Of a stretch of DNA of 64,000 nt, positions 27,426 through 39,800 are shown piece after piece (the first letter of the stretch is position 1; every line of letters starts with the position of its first letter). A program made the translations under genes and the position numbers. Source of the stretch: Gorsachius magnificus (taxonomy: Eukaryota > Chordata > Aves > Pelecaniformes > Ardeidae); the NCBI GenBank assembly GCA_034008185.1, contig CM067081.1:81984765-82048764 (forward strand), written 5' to 3'. The notes under the pieces are model-generated. The model made no database searches and was not told the origin of the DNA. It was given only the letters and a program-made list of their open reading frames with translations.

Positions 27426-28163
27426 TTGCGAAACTGGCGTGTTAATATTGAGTTTTACTACCACTTTTCCAGAACTTCTTTTCCAAGAGGGCACACAAAA
27501 TTAGATGCACAATTATCTACATGCAGAAAACTGCAATTTCAGAGACACTTTTCGGGTCTCAATGTCTAGACTTAGCTCAAATGGCTGCAAATTACAGGTC
27601 AAGTCCAGTGGATTATGACCCAGCCCATAAAGCTGATTAGTGTCCCAACAAGAGAGTCCAACTGTATCTGTAAATCCATGTCACGTGGAGTCTATTAAAA
27701 CCCAACTGATCAGTAGCTCCGAAGCATTTCTATATTTTAAACAACAGCTATTTTCCTAGGGCTAAAAAAAGAAAAGCAAACCAACTGACTTGCTTGGGCA
27801 GGGCTGGGTTCACATGCTTTGCAAACTGAAAAAGGAGAGTGCAAATGCAGGTAAACAACTGGATCATGTTATCCAGACCGCACTCTGCACTGGATGGTGA
27901 GAATGGGGAGAAAGAACAAGGAAGAAAAGATGCAGTCCTTTAACTCTTCCTTCTCTCCCAGGAAATAAGCTTTCAGTTCAAGAGAGCTGGGCTATACTAA
28001 TGACAAACAGAAAAGCTAAGACATTTTTCAACTTGGAAATAAATACCTAGGCAGTACATCAGCCTGGTAACGTTCCCCTACTCCAGAAGTTATACATTTA
28101 AGACTAAAGAAATCTCATACGCAAAGCTAAGACCCGATCAGTAAATATCTACTCATTTTTTAC

Positions 28164-28235
28164 CTTTGTCTCTGTTCTTCTCCTTTCCTAATGAGTCCAG
28201 TTTCTTTCTTAATGATTTCTTCCTCTTTTGTCCAT
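28164..28235 (-). CDS. ARHGAP6: ARHGAP6 exon 3 (72 nt, polybasic segment)
   Basis: This small exon encodes 23 full codons, GQKRKKSLRKKLDSLGKEKN followed by RDK, with a split Asp codon before and a split Glu codon after. The acceptor AG is at 28237-28236, after a pyrimidine-rich tract, and the donor GT is at 28163-28162. About half of the residues are Lys or Arg, which would suit a nuclear localisation signal or contact with acidic lipids; that role is inference. The exon is phase 1 at both ends and a multiple of three, so skipping it would remove 24 residues without a frame shift. It is the most isolated exon of the window, with 21.7 kb of intron on its 5' side and 9.6 kb on its 3' side. Confidence 0.94.
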
Positions 28236-31037
28236 CTGTAAGAGGAAAAAAGAAAAGAAGAAAAGGAAGGAAGTAAGTGAAATGAAAGAATACTGAACAA
28301 ACTGCTGCACAAGCTGTAGAAACGTGGACTGAGATGGCCACGGCACTTGGAGTCAGGAAAGGCACAGGGTCCATTTCACAAAAACTAGGGACTGCCACAG
28401 TCCTTCAGCCCTAAGGAGTGCTGCTTTGTTCACCCAAATGCCAAGGTTGTATTAGGGAACTAAAATGCACCCCACTGCATGCTGCTGGGCACATCTACAC
28501 ATGCGTGGTCACACAGCCCATATGCAGAATGGAAAGCTAATTTTGAAGACTTAATAATGGAGATTTGTTGCTGGATGCTCTTGATAGCAAGGTACCACAA
28601 ACCTAAAGGTACTGGTTGGCCCTCATCCATGGTTACAAGACTGTGACTCAGGTGTAGAGCTGAAGGTAGTATCTGGAGATGGAGGATGACTAACCTCCAA
28701 GATAAATTCTGCATACTAGTCATACCAGTTGGGTGATAGCTGACCACTTTCACATCGCCCATCTGATCTCTACTCACACTGGGAGCTTGCAGTTTGGTAC
28801 AGCATGTGCAGATTGGTTCAAGTGGATTAGAGTCTCAGAGAAATTATTGTTCTGACACCAAAGAACTGGTTGTTCTGTCATCCAAGTTTTCACTAAGGTA
28901 TTAAGGACCAAAGACTTTAAGCAACAGCGTAGGCAGGTTCATTCTTGAAACAATTATGCCAAAAGGTTGGCTATCATTATTTCCTTCAGCAGCATCATTT
29001 ATAATGAAGAGTCAACAAAAATGCATTTTATTTATTACGTCTCAACAAATACCAGGGATTAAGACATGGGCCTGCTTTAACTTGTACCTTTTGAATTTTT
29101 TAAGTGCCAAAGCAATATAAAGGGTCTAACATAGGGACTAATACTAATGCTATCACAGGCACCACTCTAGCTACAGGTCAATGAACATGTACCTCTGCCT
29201 TAATGGTTTTATAATATGGCAAAAACTCAAAAATGAACACACTGTATCTGTGTTTCACTTTTACGGTCACCAAATAATTTGCCTCAACATGTTTTTCTAG
29301 TTATGTAAGCCAGTATCATAAGTGTCCTTTTACAGTAAGGAGCATACTGCAGAGGAGTACAGTGGATCTCCATGGATGAACTCTCATCTTTGCAAGACAA
29401 TACAAGCCATTTCCCCATAGTTTTACCTCAACTCCTATTGCATGCCATGCCCAGAACATTACTCAACAGACAACTGGACCAATTCTGACTTTTTCATAGC
29501 CAGTTAATATCCTTTTGCTTTAAAAATAACATTTCTTTTTACCTTATGTAACTGTGGTTTGAACAACTCCACTTGCACACTCGCACTCTGCCATTTATTT
29601 AGAGCATATTTGCCCCCAGCACTCACTTAACTCTGATACTCGGCTCCTGCCCCTTGAGGTAGATGGTCATTTGCTGGTTATGTTAATTCCCCTTTTCCCG
29701 CACCTGCTCCAGTGAGAATTCGTCTCTTTGAAATAAGTCTGACTGGAACGGATAAGTTATTCCGGATGAGAGTTCAGCAATATAGTGGTGGTAATTCATT
29801 GCCTGATGTGGTCTATGATTAGATTTTCCTTTTTCGTAGCCACATGACAAGTTCATAACTCAAAGTCATACTTTGATTGATTAATATGCCCAGTCTTTTC
29901 ACACCTTCTGACATTTCCAGTTGATAAGACAAAGCTTATTACAGAAATTCTTCTTTCACCTCTTGGCAATATGAATAGTTGGTAGCCTGCTTACATACAC
30001 CTGACAGTACTGCTTGTTTTTACAGGGTTCCCTACTACCATTGTGTTCTGGTTTTATATATATATAATTATTTTCAAATTATTTTTCATGTTATAAATTC
30101 AAATTACTGCTTCACAGAAGCCTTTTGATAAATGACTTACATTCTTTGGAGTCCTAGAGCCTCTATTCTCCAAAGACCCATTTATTGATATTCTGACATT
30201 CCACTGAAGTCTACTTAGATGTAAAAATGAGAACAAAAGTCAAAAGTGGATGTAAAATACAGTGGTTTGCTATTATAATTATACAAGGGCAACTTCTGGA
30301 GTGTTTTAGTGCTGCATAGTCAAATACAACAGAAATACAGGAAAAATGAACGCTATTCAACATTAAACATCGGAACAAATGGCACTCATCCACACAGAAA
30401 ACAGGTTAATGGCTTCTAGGGCCAAACTATCAATGCTTCCTCATGAACCTTGTTCTTAATGGGTGATTCTTTCAACTCCAACAGTGAAATAATTCCTCAG
30501 TAAATGACAGGCTGAGACAACATTTGTGCATTCGTCTCTGTAAACCTTGAATTTTGGATACAAGTGATGCTCAGGCCTAGAGGACTGCAAGAAGCAGGAA
30601 GCAGTTCTGGAGATGGACGGACCAGAGAATAGAGAAAAAAGTCCACTCTGTGCACTCCTGAGCAAAGAAAGAGATTGCAGAGCAAAGGAAGAGAGACACC
30701 TTGGGCAAATGTGTGCAGTTCCACTGAAGGCAGTGGAGCTATGACCATTTACATTTACAGTTCACCCCATGGCAGGAGAAAAAGAGTTGCATATTAAAAT
30801 AATTGAGAGGAATCTCAGTGAAAAGCTAAAGCTTAAGAGATCTGCCAGGAGGTCAGTTCCAGATTTTCTCCTTCCCCAGTGAAAAACGTGATTAATTACA
30901 ATCTATAGTCTGTAAAAATAAATATGTTTTGAAATGACTGTTGATTTAGGTTACATCAGGCATGAGCACTGCTAAAATATCCATAACGTGCTTAAGGACT
31001 TGTGCAACTCTAGCAGTTCTACATCTTAAATGAACTC

Positions 31038-31145
31038 GATTAATGATAATAATGCTTAGTACTTATTATCTGCAGGGTGCTTTGAGAATATAATTAAAAC
31101 CCAAAGCATTCTTGGGAAACAGGCAAAACATTATTACCCATCCCT
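31038..31145 (+). repeat. Old L2/MIR-type tail remnant (tentative)
   Basis: The order gataataatgcttagtact, tgcagggtgctttgag, then gggaaacaggcaaaacatta with ttacccatcc follows the pattern of L2/MIR-type 3' regions in amniotes (a run of ATA/ATT triplets, a cttagcactt-like block, a caaagcactt-like block and a ccccat-like end). The match is from memory and is degraded. Confidence 0.45.
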
Positions 31146-32309
31146 AATATCTACTGTACATTTTAAAATTAATTAGCAAATATTTAAGCAAAATAGTACT
31201 GTATCAGCCCAAAGTCATATCAAACATGGCCTGCTATTCTCATTCATGCTTTGGAAATGTTTAAAACTCAAAGCAATAAATGCTGTTGGACTTCTACGCA
31301 GCCTTTTGTGTATATAATTATCACCTAATGTCTTCTTTCTGTAGATCAACAATGTACTGCTCCTCCAACAGATTCCACTCAAGACTATTAGCAGGACAAG
31401 AGAAGCACTCAAAAGACAACTCAAAAGACAAAAAGTGAAGGAAGCTGCATTTTCTTCCCTTATTAATCCATTCTGGTTTTTCTGAAGAAAATCTGCCCAG
31501 GCAGCTGTGCAGATCAGTTGTTCAGAAATGAAGTTGGTTTGTTCAATGATTACTAATTTATATGTTCGCTGCATTCTTCACTGCAATGCACACATCACTC
31601 TCTGGGCATCTATATAATAAGACTAGCATAATAAATATTTAAAAGACCAAGAGTCTAGAATCAAACTCCTGAGTACATATTAAATTGTTATGTGACCTGT
31701 TTTTCCAAAGTGGTGAGTCCTTCCAGGTTCAGTTAATGCCAAAAAGACTCTTCTATTTGAAAAATCAGGTCACCCTTTTAGGACTCTGTCAGTGAACGAA
31801 GTCTGCAGAACACAAGAGTATTTGCAGTGATACACAGGCTTCGGACAAAAATTGAGGAGTTTGACTTCTGAGATTATTATTTTTGAAATTTTGGGTTAAG
31901 GTTGAAATTCATCTACAGTGTCATCACTAACACCACTGAACTAGCAGTTACACTCTCAGATCCTAGATTTTGTATAGCCCATTTCAGGGCCTAAACTTCA
32001 CTCTAAGTGAGACCAGGGTTCTACAAACTAGGTAATAAGAAGCCATTTTTATGCTGAGGATATATAAATTTCAGCTCTAGAAGTTAAAAAAAGAAAAGAA
32101 AGGGAACTTCATATTTTTTTATACACACACAAGACCACCTACCAACACCACATATGATTCAAAGAGAGAGAGTGCAGGCTGATCCTGTTACTATTATTTA
32201 CTCTCAGTACTGCTTTACTCATTTTAAAGTTATGGAAACCAACATGTCTATTTGGTAGGTACAGGTGTTCCTCAGCGTAAGCAAAAGCATCACAAATAAG
32301 GCAAAGGGA

Positions 32310-32415
32310 ATGTATTCAAGACGATACAGTTAGTGGCGCACCTGGAGTTAACATTCAGGAACTCTTGGCCACCAATTTCATATTATGTCACTTAATAGCC
32401 ACTATACTGTGAAGA
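32310..32415 (+). repeat. Old L2/MIR-type tail remnant (tentative)
   Basis: The blocks acagttagtggcgcacctgg, ggaactcttggcc and gccactatactg resemble, with many changes, the conserved tail of L2/MIR-type elements (cacacagctagtaagtggca, then ggtctcctgactcc and ccactatacca). Confidence 0.45.
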
Positions 32416-33252
32416 CCTAATCCATTTTTTTTTTCATAATTAATATATGTAGCAAAAAGTACAACAGCACCTGAGCTTTCCAAGTCGTTTTTATGGCACC
32501 AACTCCTACAGTATTAGATTTCAGATAATGGCAATAAGCTTAAAGTGAACCTGTAACAAAAATACGATTCTTCGGCACCTTCTTTCCTTATACGTTGGCT
32601 TGTGGATTATCTGTACGAATGGACGTTCCTTTTATGTTACTTACATCCAAGGACACTCTTTTTTGTTAATCAAAAACATAATTTATAAATTCATACAGAG
32701 ACTTAATTTAATTCAGTAGGTTTTTGACAAGAAGCCTTCTGTTGTTTACGGGGTTACCGAGTAAAGAAAACTCCCCTCCCCATTGATTGGCAACTTCCTT
32801 TGCTTATGAGAATTGTGTTTCTTGTCCATTTAGGGAAGAAAATTCATCATGTTCTACAATTAAGGGTTATTTTCACACAGTATAAAAAGAGAAGTTATGT
32901 GAGAGATAAATATCATACCCATAGCTCATTTATCAAAACAGAAATGGGTAAAAAAAATTGATATTGTGAGATTTCTAAAATACTTTTTCACAGCAGTTAT
33001 ATTTGTAGCCATTTTCCCTTTATAGCCATAAGTAAGTGGCTTTAATTGCATTTAAAGAAAAAAATAAAAATAGAGTGTATTTTCTAAAAGTGTAATCCAC
33101 TCTGTCTTGGAAGTTATTACCAACAGCACCACAAAGCACTGAGTTTGACCCCTCCTGAGGAATTCTCTGTTCACTACACTCATGGAGAGCAACTCATTTC
33201 CCAAGTGCCAGCACTCGGCCCGCGAGCCGAACGTCAAGCTGCGGTCTCTCTT

Positions 33253-33284
33253 ACCTGTGCATTGCTGCAGGTAATCAAGACTCT
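33253..33284 (-). other. Candidate alternative ARHGAP6 first-exon end (splice donor)
   Basis: On the minus strand the sequence GCAATGCACAG is followed by GTAAGAG, a near-perfect donor with its GT at 33254-33253. Upstream, tttttctgattgcag (ending at 33285) looks like an acceptor; the exon between them would be about 28 nt, not a multiple of three, so as an internal coding exon it would break the frame. It fits better as the end of a noncoding first exon that starts in the CpG-rich stretch and is spliced to exon 3 or 4, with translation from the Met in exon 4. This is inference. Confidence 0.3.
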
Positions 33285-33859
33285 GCAATCAGAAAAACCT
33301 GCTGAATCTGTTGACAGAGCACAGTAAAGATGAGACTGCGCTTCGTTCATTGACGGTTGCACTGTGTGGTTGCAATCGCTTCTTCAGGTCACGATACAAA
33401 GCAAATTTGCTTCTGAATGCACACTTGGAGCTGCTCCGCTGAAGAAGAGGGTGCTGGTTTTACTTTGCTGTTTCTGTGACTATAACTGTCCACCTTGAAA
33501 TATTTAGATGATCTTGTTGAAATGCCCTATCCCCACACGGCAACTTCCAAAGCACTGCCAGCTGCAGGACAGATGGAAGGCAAACAGTTTGAATGAGAGA
33601 ACCAGGAGCTACAGATTTTGGCACATAAGGCGATATGAAAAGGGAAGGGCTGAGCCCACACGTATTTGCCATTGCTCTCTTTCTCCCTTTAGCCTGAGAT
33701 CACAGAGATCTCCCTCCGCGATGCAGGTTATTATACCATGTCACAAGCCCCAGACTACCTCCCCGTTTCTCACACTGCTTGTCCTTATGGCCTACGGTGC
33801 TCTCCTTACTTCACTGTGTCTCAAATCAGCGCTCCTTTCTGCTTGTCAGCCTGCAGCTG

Positions 33860-34320
33860 ACGGAAGAACAGCTAAATTCCTTCAAGCGCATCCCGCGGCT
33901 GCAGCCGTGACCTTCCCAGGTGGCAGCCGGCTGACACGTGCCCTCCTCGCCCACGGAATCGGGTGCAGGCTGCCGGCCACAGGCGCCGCAAACACGGCCC
34001 GGCGGCAGCTCCCCTCTCCTGTGCTGCTTTCTCTGGTGCAACAAACGAGCTTCAGCATTGCCCTCCCCGGGAAGCTCCCGCTGAATGCGTTTATGGCAGA
34101 AGAAACAGCATGAGAAGGGCTGAGCTGAAGTCGAAACCCCGTCCTTCAGGAGAGGGGCTGCAGCTCTCCCCGGGCAGGAGCGCTGCCCTGACCCAAACCC
34201 TTCTCGGGGCAACGGTGAGAAGCCGGGTGAGGCGCAGGGAAAGCCGACTGCGCAGGAAAATGATGTGCTCGGCGACACACAGTGTATACTGTACCAGCGC
34301 CGGAGAAAGCCCACAACCAT
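33860..34320. promoter_or_regulatory. CpG-island-like stretch inside intron 2
   Basis: By eye this stretch has far more G, C and CpG than anything around it: roughly three dozen CpG in about 450 bases, near the number expected from base composition, whereas the neighbouring intron has almost none. It includes an E-box CACGTG (33935-33940) and a TGCGCA core (34249-34254). Such islands usually mark promoters. On the ARHGAP6 strand it lies about 600 bases upstream of a strong splice donor at 33254. Open frames seen here on both strands (up to 201 codons) are most likely caused by the low stop frequency of GC-rich DNA. Confidence 0.6.
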
Positions 34321-36869
34321 CAGGCAGAAGCGTGCTTTTTCTTCCCTTCCTCCTCATCCCATCGGACTCCTTGGTAACCTGCGGTTAGCACATCTCCTTT
34401 GGATACAGGCTACAATCCCTTTGGGCTAAGTCATTACGGATTGTTAAAATGAAACATGGAGGAATCACAAAGTCCAAATGTGCAGGATTAAGTGATGCAG
34501 CTGCTGGAAATTTAAATCCTGCACTATACACAATCTCTTTACTGTGGAACAGTAAGAACTCGGTCATACTGGTATATGAATTAAATTATTTATCTAGGAA
34601 GTATTCATAAATTGCTGTGGAACCTGCCCAGAAGGCAAAACTGCTGGAAAAATTACCTGCTTCAAAAGAAAGCTGCATCTCCTATAGGAACCTGAATTCT
34701 ATTAATCAAATAACACTTTACAACCTTTTGTGATTCTGATCCAATTTAAAAAAAAAACCCAAACACCCTCCATAATTTGCTTCCCAGGGATTAAAAGGGT
34801 TTTTATGCCACAACATCTATTCTGAAGGCAAAGGTGACATACCAATTTACGCCAGCTGAGCAGAGTATCAGTAGACTGTCCTGTGTTTTAGGAAAAAACA
34901 TCTAAAAAGTATAGTTCCAAACTAGAAGCAAATCTGCTAGAGTGAAAAATGTGCCATTTCTATTGAACCCTATTCGCAAGGTCTATTTCTATCAGAAAGA
35001 GTCATGTCCCAACTTGCTGGACAAAAAATGTTACGTGTTGGAAAACAGCCGGATACAGATATAGATATATATAGACCACAGATATATAGACGATAACTGT
35101 AACGAGATATGTACGAACCCTTCTTCACGAAAATAAAAAAGCTTACTTTGGGCAATGCTCTAATTTGGATAGCAAATACTACTCAATTCCTGGGGACGGA
35201 GGAATCATAAGAAAACATGACATTTCAGCTCCACCTTCGCTAGGGTATATAAGGTTTTAAACAGTCTCCAAGCAGATATGTCGGAAGAAAATAACTACTT
35301 TGGTATTTTCAAATACGTGAGCACAGCCCACCCCTGTGAGGAAAAGCGCCGGGAAGGAGCCGCTTTCCATTCCCACCAGGCGGCCGCACTCCCTCTCTGC
35401 AGGAAGCTGCAGGTCTGAGAGTCCAGCATGAGCAGAGCTTCACCAAAGCCACCCTTCAGAGAATACAGAGAGTGTGCCTGCCTTCAGTTTGTGCATGCCG
35501 CGTACAGATATCCTTAAAAGACCAGAATTTTTAAATATTTCAGAATTTTTCAAACCACCACACCAAACCCAAGAATCAAGTTCCCTATCTTCCCTTTTAA
35601 TTTGATTTTTTTTAATGTATTCTTTAATCCTTTCGCGTTTGGCCTCTTTGACTAGAGATAATTGTTTTCGGAAAAGTTGAAAAAAAAATCTTTTCAGCTA
35701 TTTTGGCATTACTGGAGTGAAAAAATACTTCTACATCATTTAAATACTTTTTTACTCACCAATACATTTAAAATGGCTGTATTTCATGAACTCTGAGGAA
35801 CAAGGTATTCAGTGAGTTCTACAGAAGAAATGGAAAACCAGAACACCAAACTATAATTGTTTTGGAGCTTATTGGTATTTGCTAAACCTTTAGCTAGACC
35901 TAAGGAAACCATCTCATTCTGACATGAACATAAACAGTTGCTCAAACCTTTTTTTACACTAGGATGATGGAAACTGCTGCTGCTGCCATATATAGAAGGG
36001 ACGATGGAAATAACTTACTCAAACAAGCAGGCAAAGCTACCTGGCAGCCTTTAGAGGATTACAAAGGAAGGGCCAAATGCCCTTGTGTGCCCTTCTATGG
36101 CTGTCACTGGAGAGCCACAAAAAGCAGGAGCATCCCTGGAAAGGGAGAGCAGACAAAGGTGCAGGATGCCAGGTCTGACTTCCCCAAGCATCAACAGAGT
36201 CAGATTCTCAGCTAATACAAAGCTCTGCTTGCTTCAGTGCCTACATTAGCTCAGGAGTTGCTGTGTCATGAGAAGTCCCAAATCATAGTACTCTAATAAA
36301 ATAAAATTTAAAAAACCAAACCAAAACAACAAACCCAAAAAATGCAGAGAGAGTGGGCCAAAGGGTACCTTGCTACACATTTTTCGCTGAGAAAGTCTTT
36401 TGATGGCGCTCATGCCTTGTGTCAATACTGGAAGCAAAAAATGTCTCCAGGTATACTAAAATTAAAGAGAACCACTCCTCCTATACTTCAGGGCAATATT
36501 TGCTATACTGAGACTGATGACAGGACTCCCGAAACAGTAATGTGAAGAAGAATGTGCAAGACAAAATGTAGACACTGTATTTTTTCACATGGCAGCAGTA
36601 CCTGTAGTGCGGCAGGAGTTTCCCTAAACTCAGAAGGTAAGTTCCTAAACAGACTGTGGTACATCAGGGACTTTGCTGCTGCCCTTCTCTCTACGTGGAA
36701 GGCACTCGGAAACCACAATGATGGGCAGAGGTTTAAAAGCTTTGAGAAAGACTGAACTACCGCCCCTACTTGGGAGTGCTTTCGTAACTGACAGTAAAAT
36801 AGGTCAAAAACTGTCTGCACTACTACATCAAAACAGCTACAGTAAAAGAAAATATTTTAGCTGTACTGC

Positions 36870-36881
36870 GGGGGGGGGGGG
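36870..36881 (+). repeat. Poly-G run (12)
   Basis: Twelve consecutive G in intron 2, followed by an A- and C-rich stretch. Confidence 0.9.
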
Positions 36882-39800
36882 AATCAAAACCCCAAACAAA
36901 CAACAAACAAGAGCCTTGAAGCTGTAGTTTGAGATAGCAAAAATACAAATAACAGCTCCAAAACTGCCTTCGGAGGTCCACTGGGGGCAAGGGAAAATTG
37001 ACTGTCTCCTGGCATCAGTTACCTAAATAAAAAGTCATTTTATAATATGTAGGGGGGAGAGTAGTTTGATGCCATTCCTAGTCAGTGACTCTTGATTTCA
37101 ACGAGGAGGAGAGTTACCTTTAATCTCCACAGGATGGGGTGGGCTAGGCGCAGACCAGACATTAAAGTGCCAGCACTGAACTTTTTGTGTATTGATAAGC
37201 TGGCTTGCACGCCTCTACTGGCAGGTGAAGCAGCAACCACGTTTCTTTACATCTCCCTTAGAGCTTCCCCCCAGGTTGCTCACGGTGTCAGCACAGGCTG
37301 AGCTCTCCAAACGACGACGAAATTCCCCCAGCTCTCTGGAATTCAGGGAATCCACCGGTGGTCACCAAGGTGGTTCGGGGCGTCCAGGTCCCCACTGTCT
37401 CCTGACCATCGCTTTCTTGTTATGAACCCTTCATTCAAGTCTTTCCTCGGGCTCTCACCTTAAAGAAGGCACTGTGCAAGAAAATAAAATGGCCTTCATA
37501 ACTTGGTCCCTCCAGGACTAACTAAACTAGTCCACAATATTCCTGCTCAGAGCCTTGATGAAGAAATGAAATGAGAGAGAAGCCTTTAGTGCAAGGAAAG
37601 GAAATCACGGTGCAGAAGGTCTCCCACTGGACAGGTTGGTGGCCCCAATACTTGAGATGCAATCCCTTTGAAAAATGACCAATGGATCTTTTTTCTAATA
37701 ACTTTTCATTGTAATAATTATCTGCCCTCTGTATCATCAACCAACTAGCTTACATACTTTTTTATTAACAAACAGGAACAGGTGTTGAAAATGTAAATCA
37801 CACAGCTAAAAGGCACTACTAGCTCTGCAGAGAACGCTCGGGTCAGCTTCCTGCACAGAAATAGAGTCACATAGACATTTGTCTAATCTATTCTTAAAAA
37901 CCTTCAGCAGGAGATTAGGTCTCCATTAAATCTTGAGGTAGCCTTTTCAGTGTAAAAGCCTAACACAAAGATATATATAGGAACACAGCTCTGATAAAAT
38001 AAATCTATTTGTAGTCACCGTAACTTTCCTAATCAGTATTTAGAGACTTCTGGCACCAACCACACCACTGAAACCACACCTTTGAAGAAATATTAGAAAC
38101 TAACTCTTCTACCTAAGGCAAGAAGAAATCCTTATCAGAAATACTTCCCTAATGCACTTTTGAAAGGAGCAATACACGTAAGATAACAGAAATGAATCTG
38201 ATTTTCAACTGAAATTTTGAGAAGATGTATACCAGAAGAATACACACATTAAAGCAAAGCTCTGCCAAAGGCAAGTAGAACATGGAAATTAGTAGGCTGC
38301 AATGTCAGCATTGCTAATAAAGGTTCAAAAGCTTCTCACGCAGGATATATTTATTGGCATTTATTCTTCAGCTGTGAATTGTAATAAAGCACAAAATCTT
38401 AAGTCACTGTAGAATCACCACACATTTAATGTGGATTATTGGCAAAGCACGGGACAGCCTAGCTGAGTGTTCAGAAACAAAGGGCCGGTACTAAATCAGG
38501 TACTAAAACCAGATTTGGCAGAACACAATCAAGAATACCTCTGTTACACTAATGTTCTCACAAAGAGTTAGAAAACAAACAAAAAGAATCAAATACACCT
38601 GATTTTGCAAAACGCAATGTTTTAGAGCCTCTGTATGTGCATTTTGCTTCCTACCACTGGTTCGGTCAGGCCATGTGTCTGAACTTTCCAATAGGGTTGA
38701 TGGTCCCGAGTAACATTTTTAAATGGAAGCCAAGATTTCCACATGGAACACTAATACAGACAAAATATTGAATGTATTTATATATACTTACAGTCAATGG
38801 CTATTTCAAGTGTACTATTAAGGAAATTACATTAGACAGGAATTTTTTTACATGTCAGACGTAATTTCTAAGCTCAATAGGACTTCACATCAAATGTATG
38901 CATGCAGCAGTCTCTGGATCTGGATTTGTAAAGAGCAGTACTCTAAACCCACAACCATCAGCATCTAAACAAGCAACTGCCCTAATAATGAAGACCTCTG
39001 GTGGTCACGATTCCATCCTCAGTAACTATGTCTCATGACATTTGTATATGGAAATGTGGATCGTAATATTTCTCTACTTATCTTTGGCATTTCAGCAAGT
39101 TCTCTTCCCTTCATTGTGATACCCCCTGAAAGACTCCTGCCTTTCAGCTCTCCTGCCCAGTGGGCTCCGCAGCAAAGCGTTCCTTCAACATCCATCCCTG
39201 TCCCCATTCCCTTCCCTCGCCTTCACAAAACACACCTACACAATAGGTAAATCCTTGGAAGTTACACAAATCTTTCTTTTAAAGGTGCTGTGTTATACAC
39301 TGTTTTTTCCATATTCACATTAATGGTGTCATTGATTTCACGAAGAAGCCCAGCATTTTCTTCTTCTGTTCTGTATTCCTATAGCACTGAAGAAAATGCA
39401 TTCTGCTTCTTGATCAAAGCTCCTAGCTGTTTACCAAACTACAAACTAATTATTAAAAAGACAAACCTTTTTTTGTTTGTAGTGAGTAAAAATGTTTGCT
39501 TTTAAAAGCATTAGCTTGTCTGTAACTGATGGAATAGCTATGCTGAAAAAAGTTTTCCTGATGTAAACAGACATGTAAAACCTTCTATGTGATACAAGAA
39601 AATTCTGGAAATCAATTTGCTGAGCATTACATAGAGTCTCTTATAATAATAATAAAAAACAAAACCTGCCTCATAGCAAAATTTTAAAAAGGAACAGAAG
39701 ACTAAAAACTTAAGTTTTGAAGATAATAAATTATTTCCCCTGTTCTACCACTAGAAAAATTACATTCTTGCAAGTTTCATGTATTTCCATTTTGTTCTTG

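Larger units (their letters stand above)
18522..28163 (-). other. ARHGAP6: ARHGAP6 intron 3
   Basis: A 9.6 kb intron. It contains several homopolymer runs (A-run 21121-21139, T-runs near 22086 and 22597, C-run 24239-24250), an AT-rich duplication at 25750-25792, a (TG)14 repeat at 27397-27424, and an unexplained 181-codon open frame at 23117-23662. The 24.1-25.6 kb part is noticeably richer in G and C than its surroundings, without a clear reason. Confidence 0.88.

Noticed and set aside
33256..33283. A 28-nt internal coding micro-exon between exons 2 and 3
   Set aside because: It has acceptor- and donor-like borders, but 28 nt between two phase-1 junctions would shift the frame.
33508..34113. 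A 201-codon plus-strand open frame
   Set aside because: It overlaps the CpG-rich stretch, where stops are rare, competes with equally long frames on the other strand, and matches no family I know.
33826..34320. A 164-codon minus-strand open frame as an alternative N-terminus of ARHGAP6
   Set aside because: It lies upstream of the candidate donor, but I cannot connect it in frame; a stop codon precedes the frame that leads into the donor.
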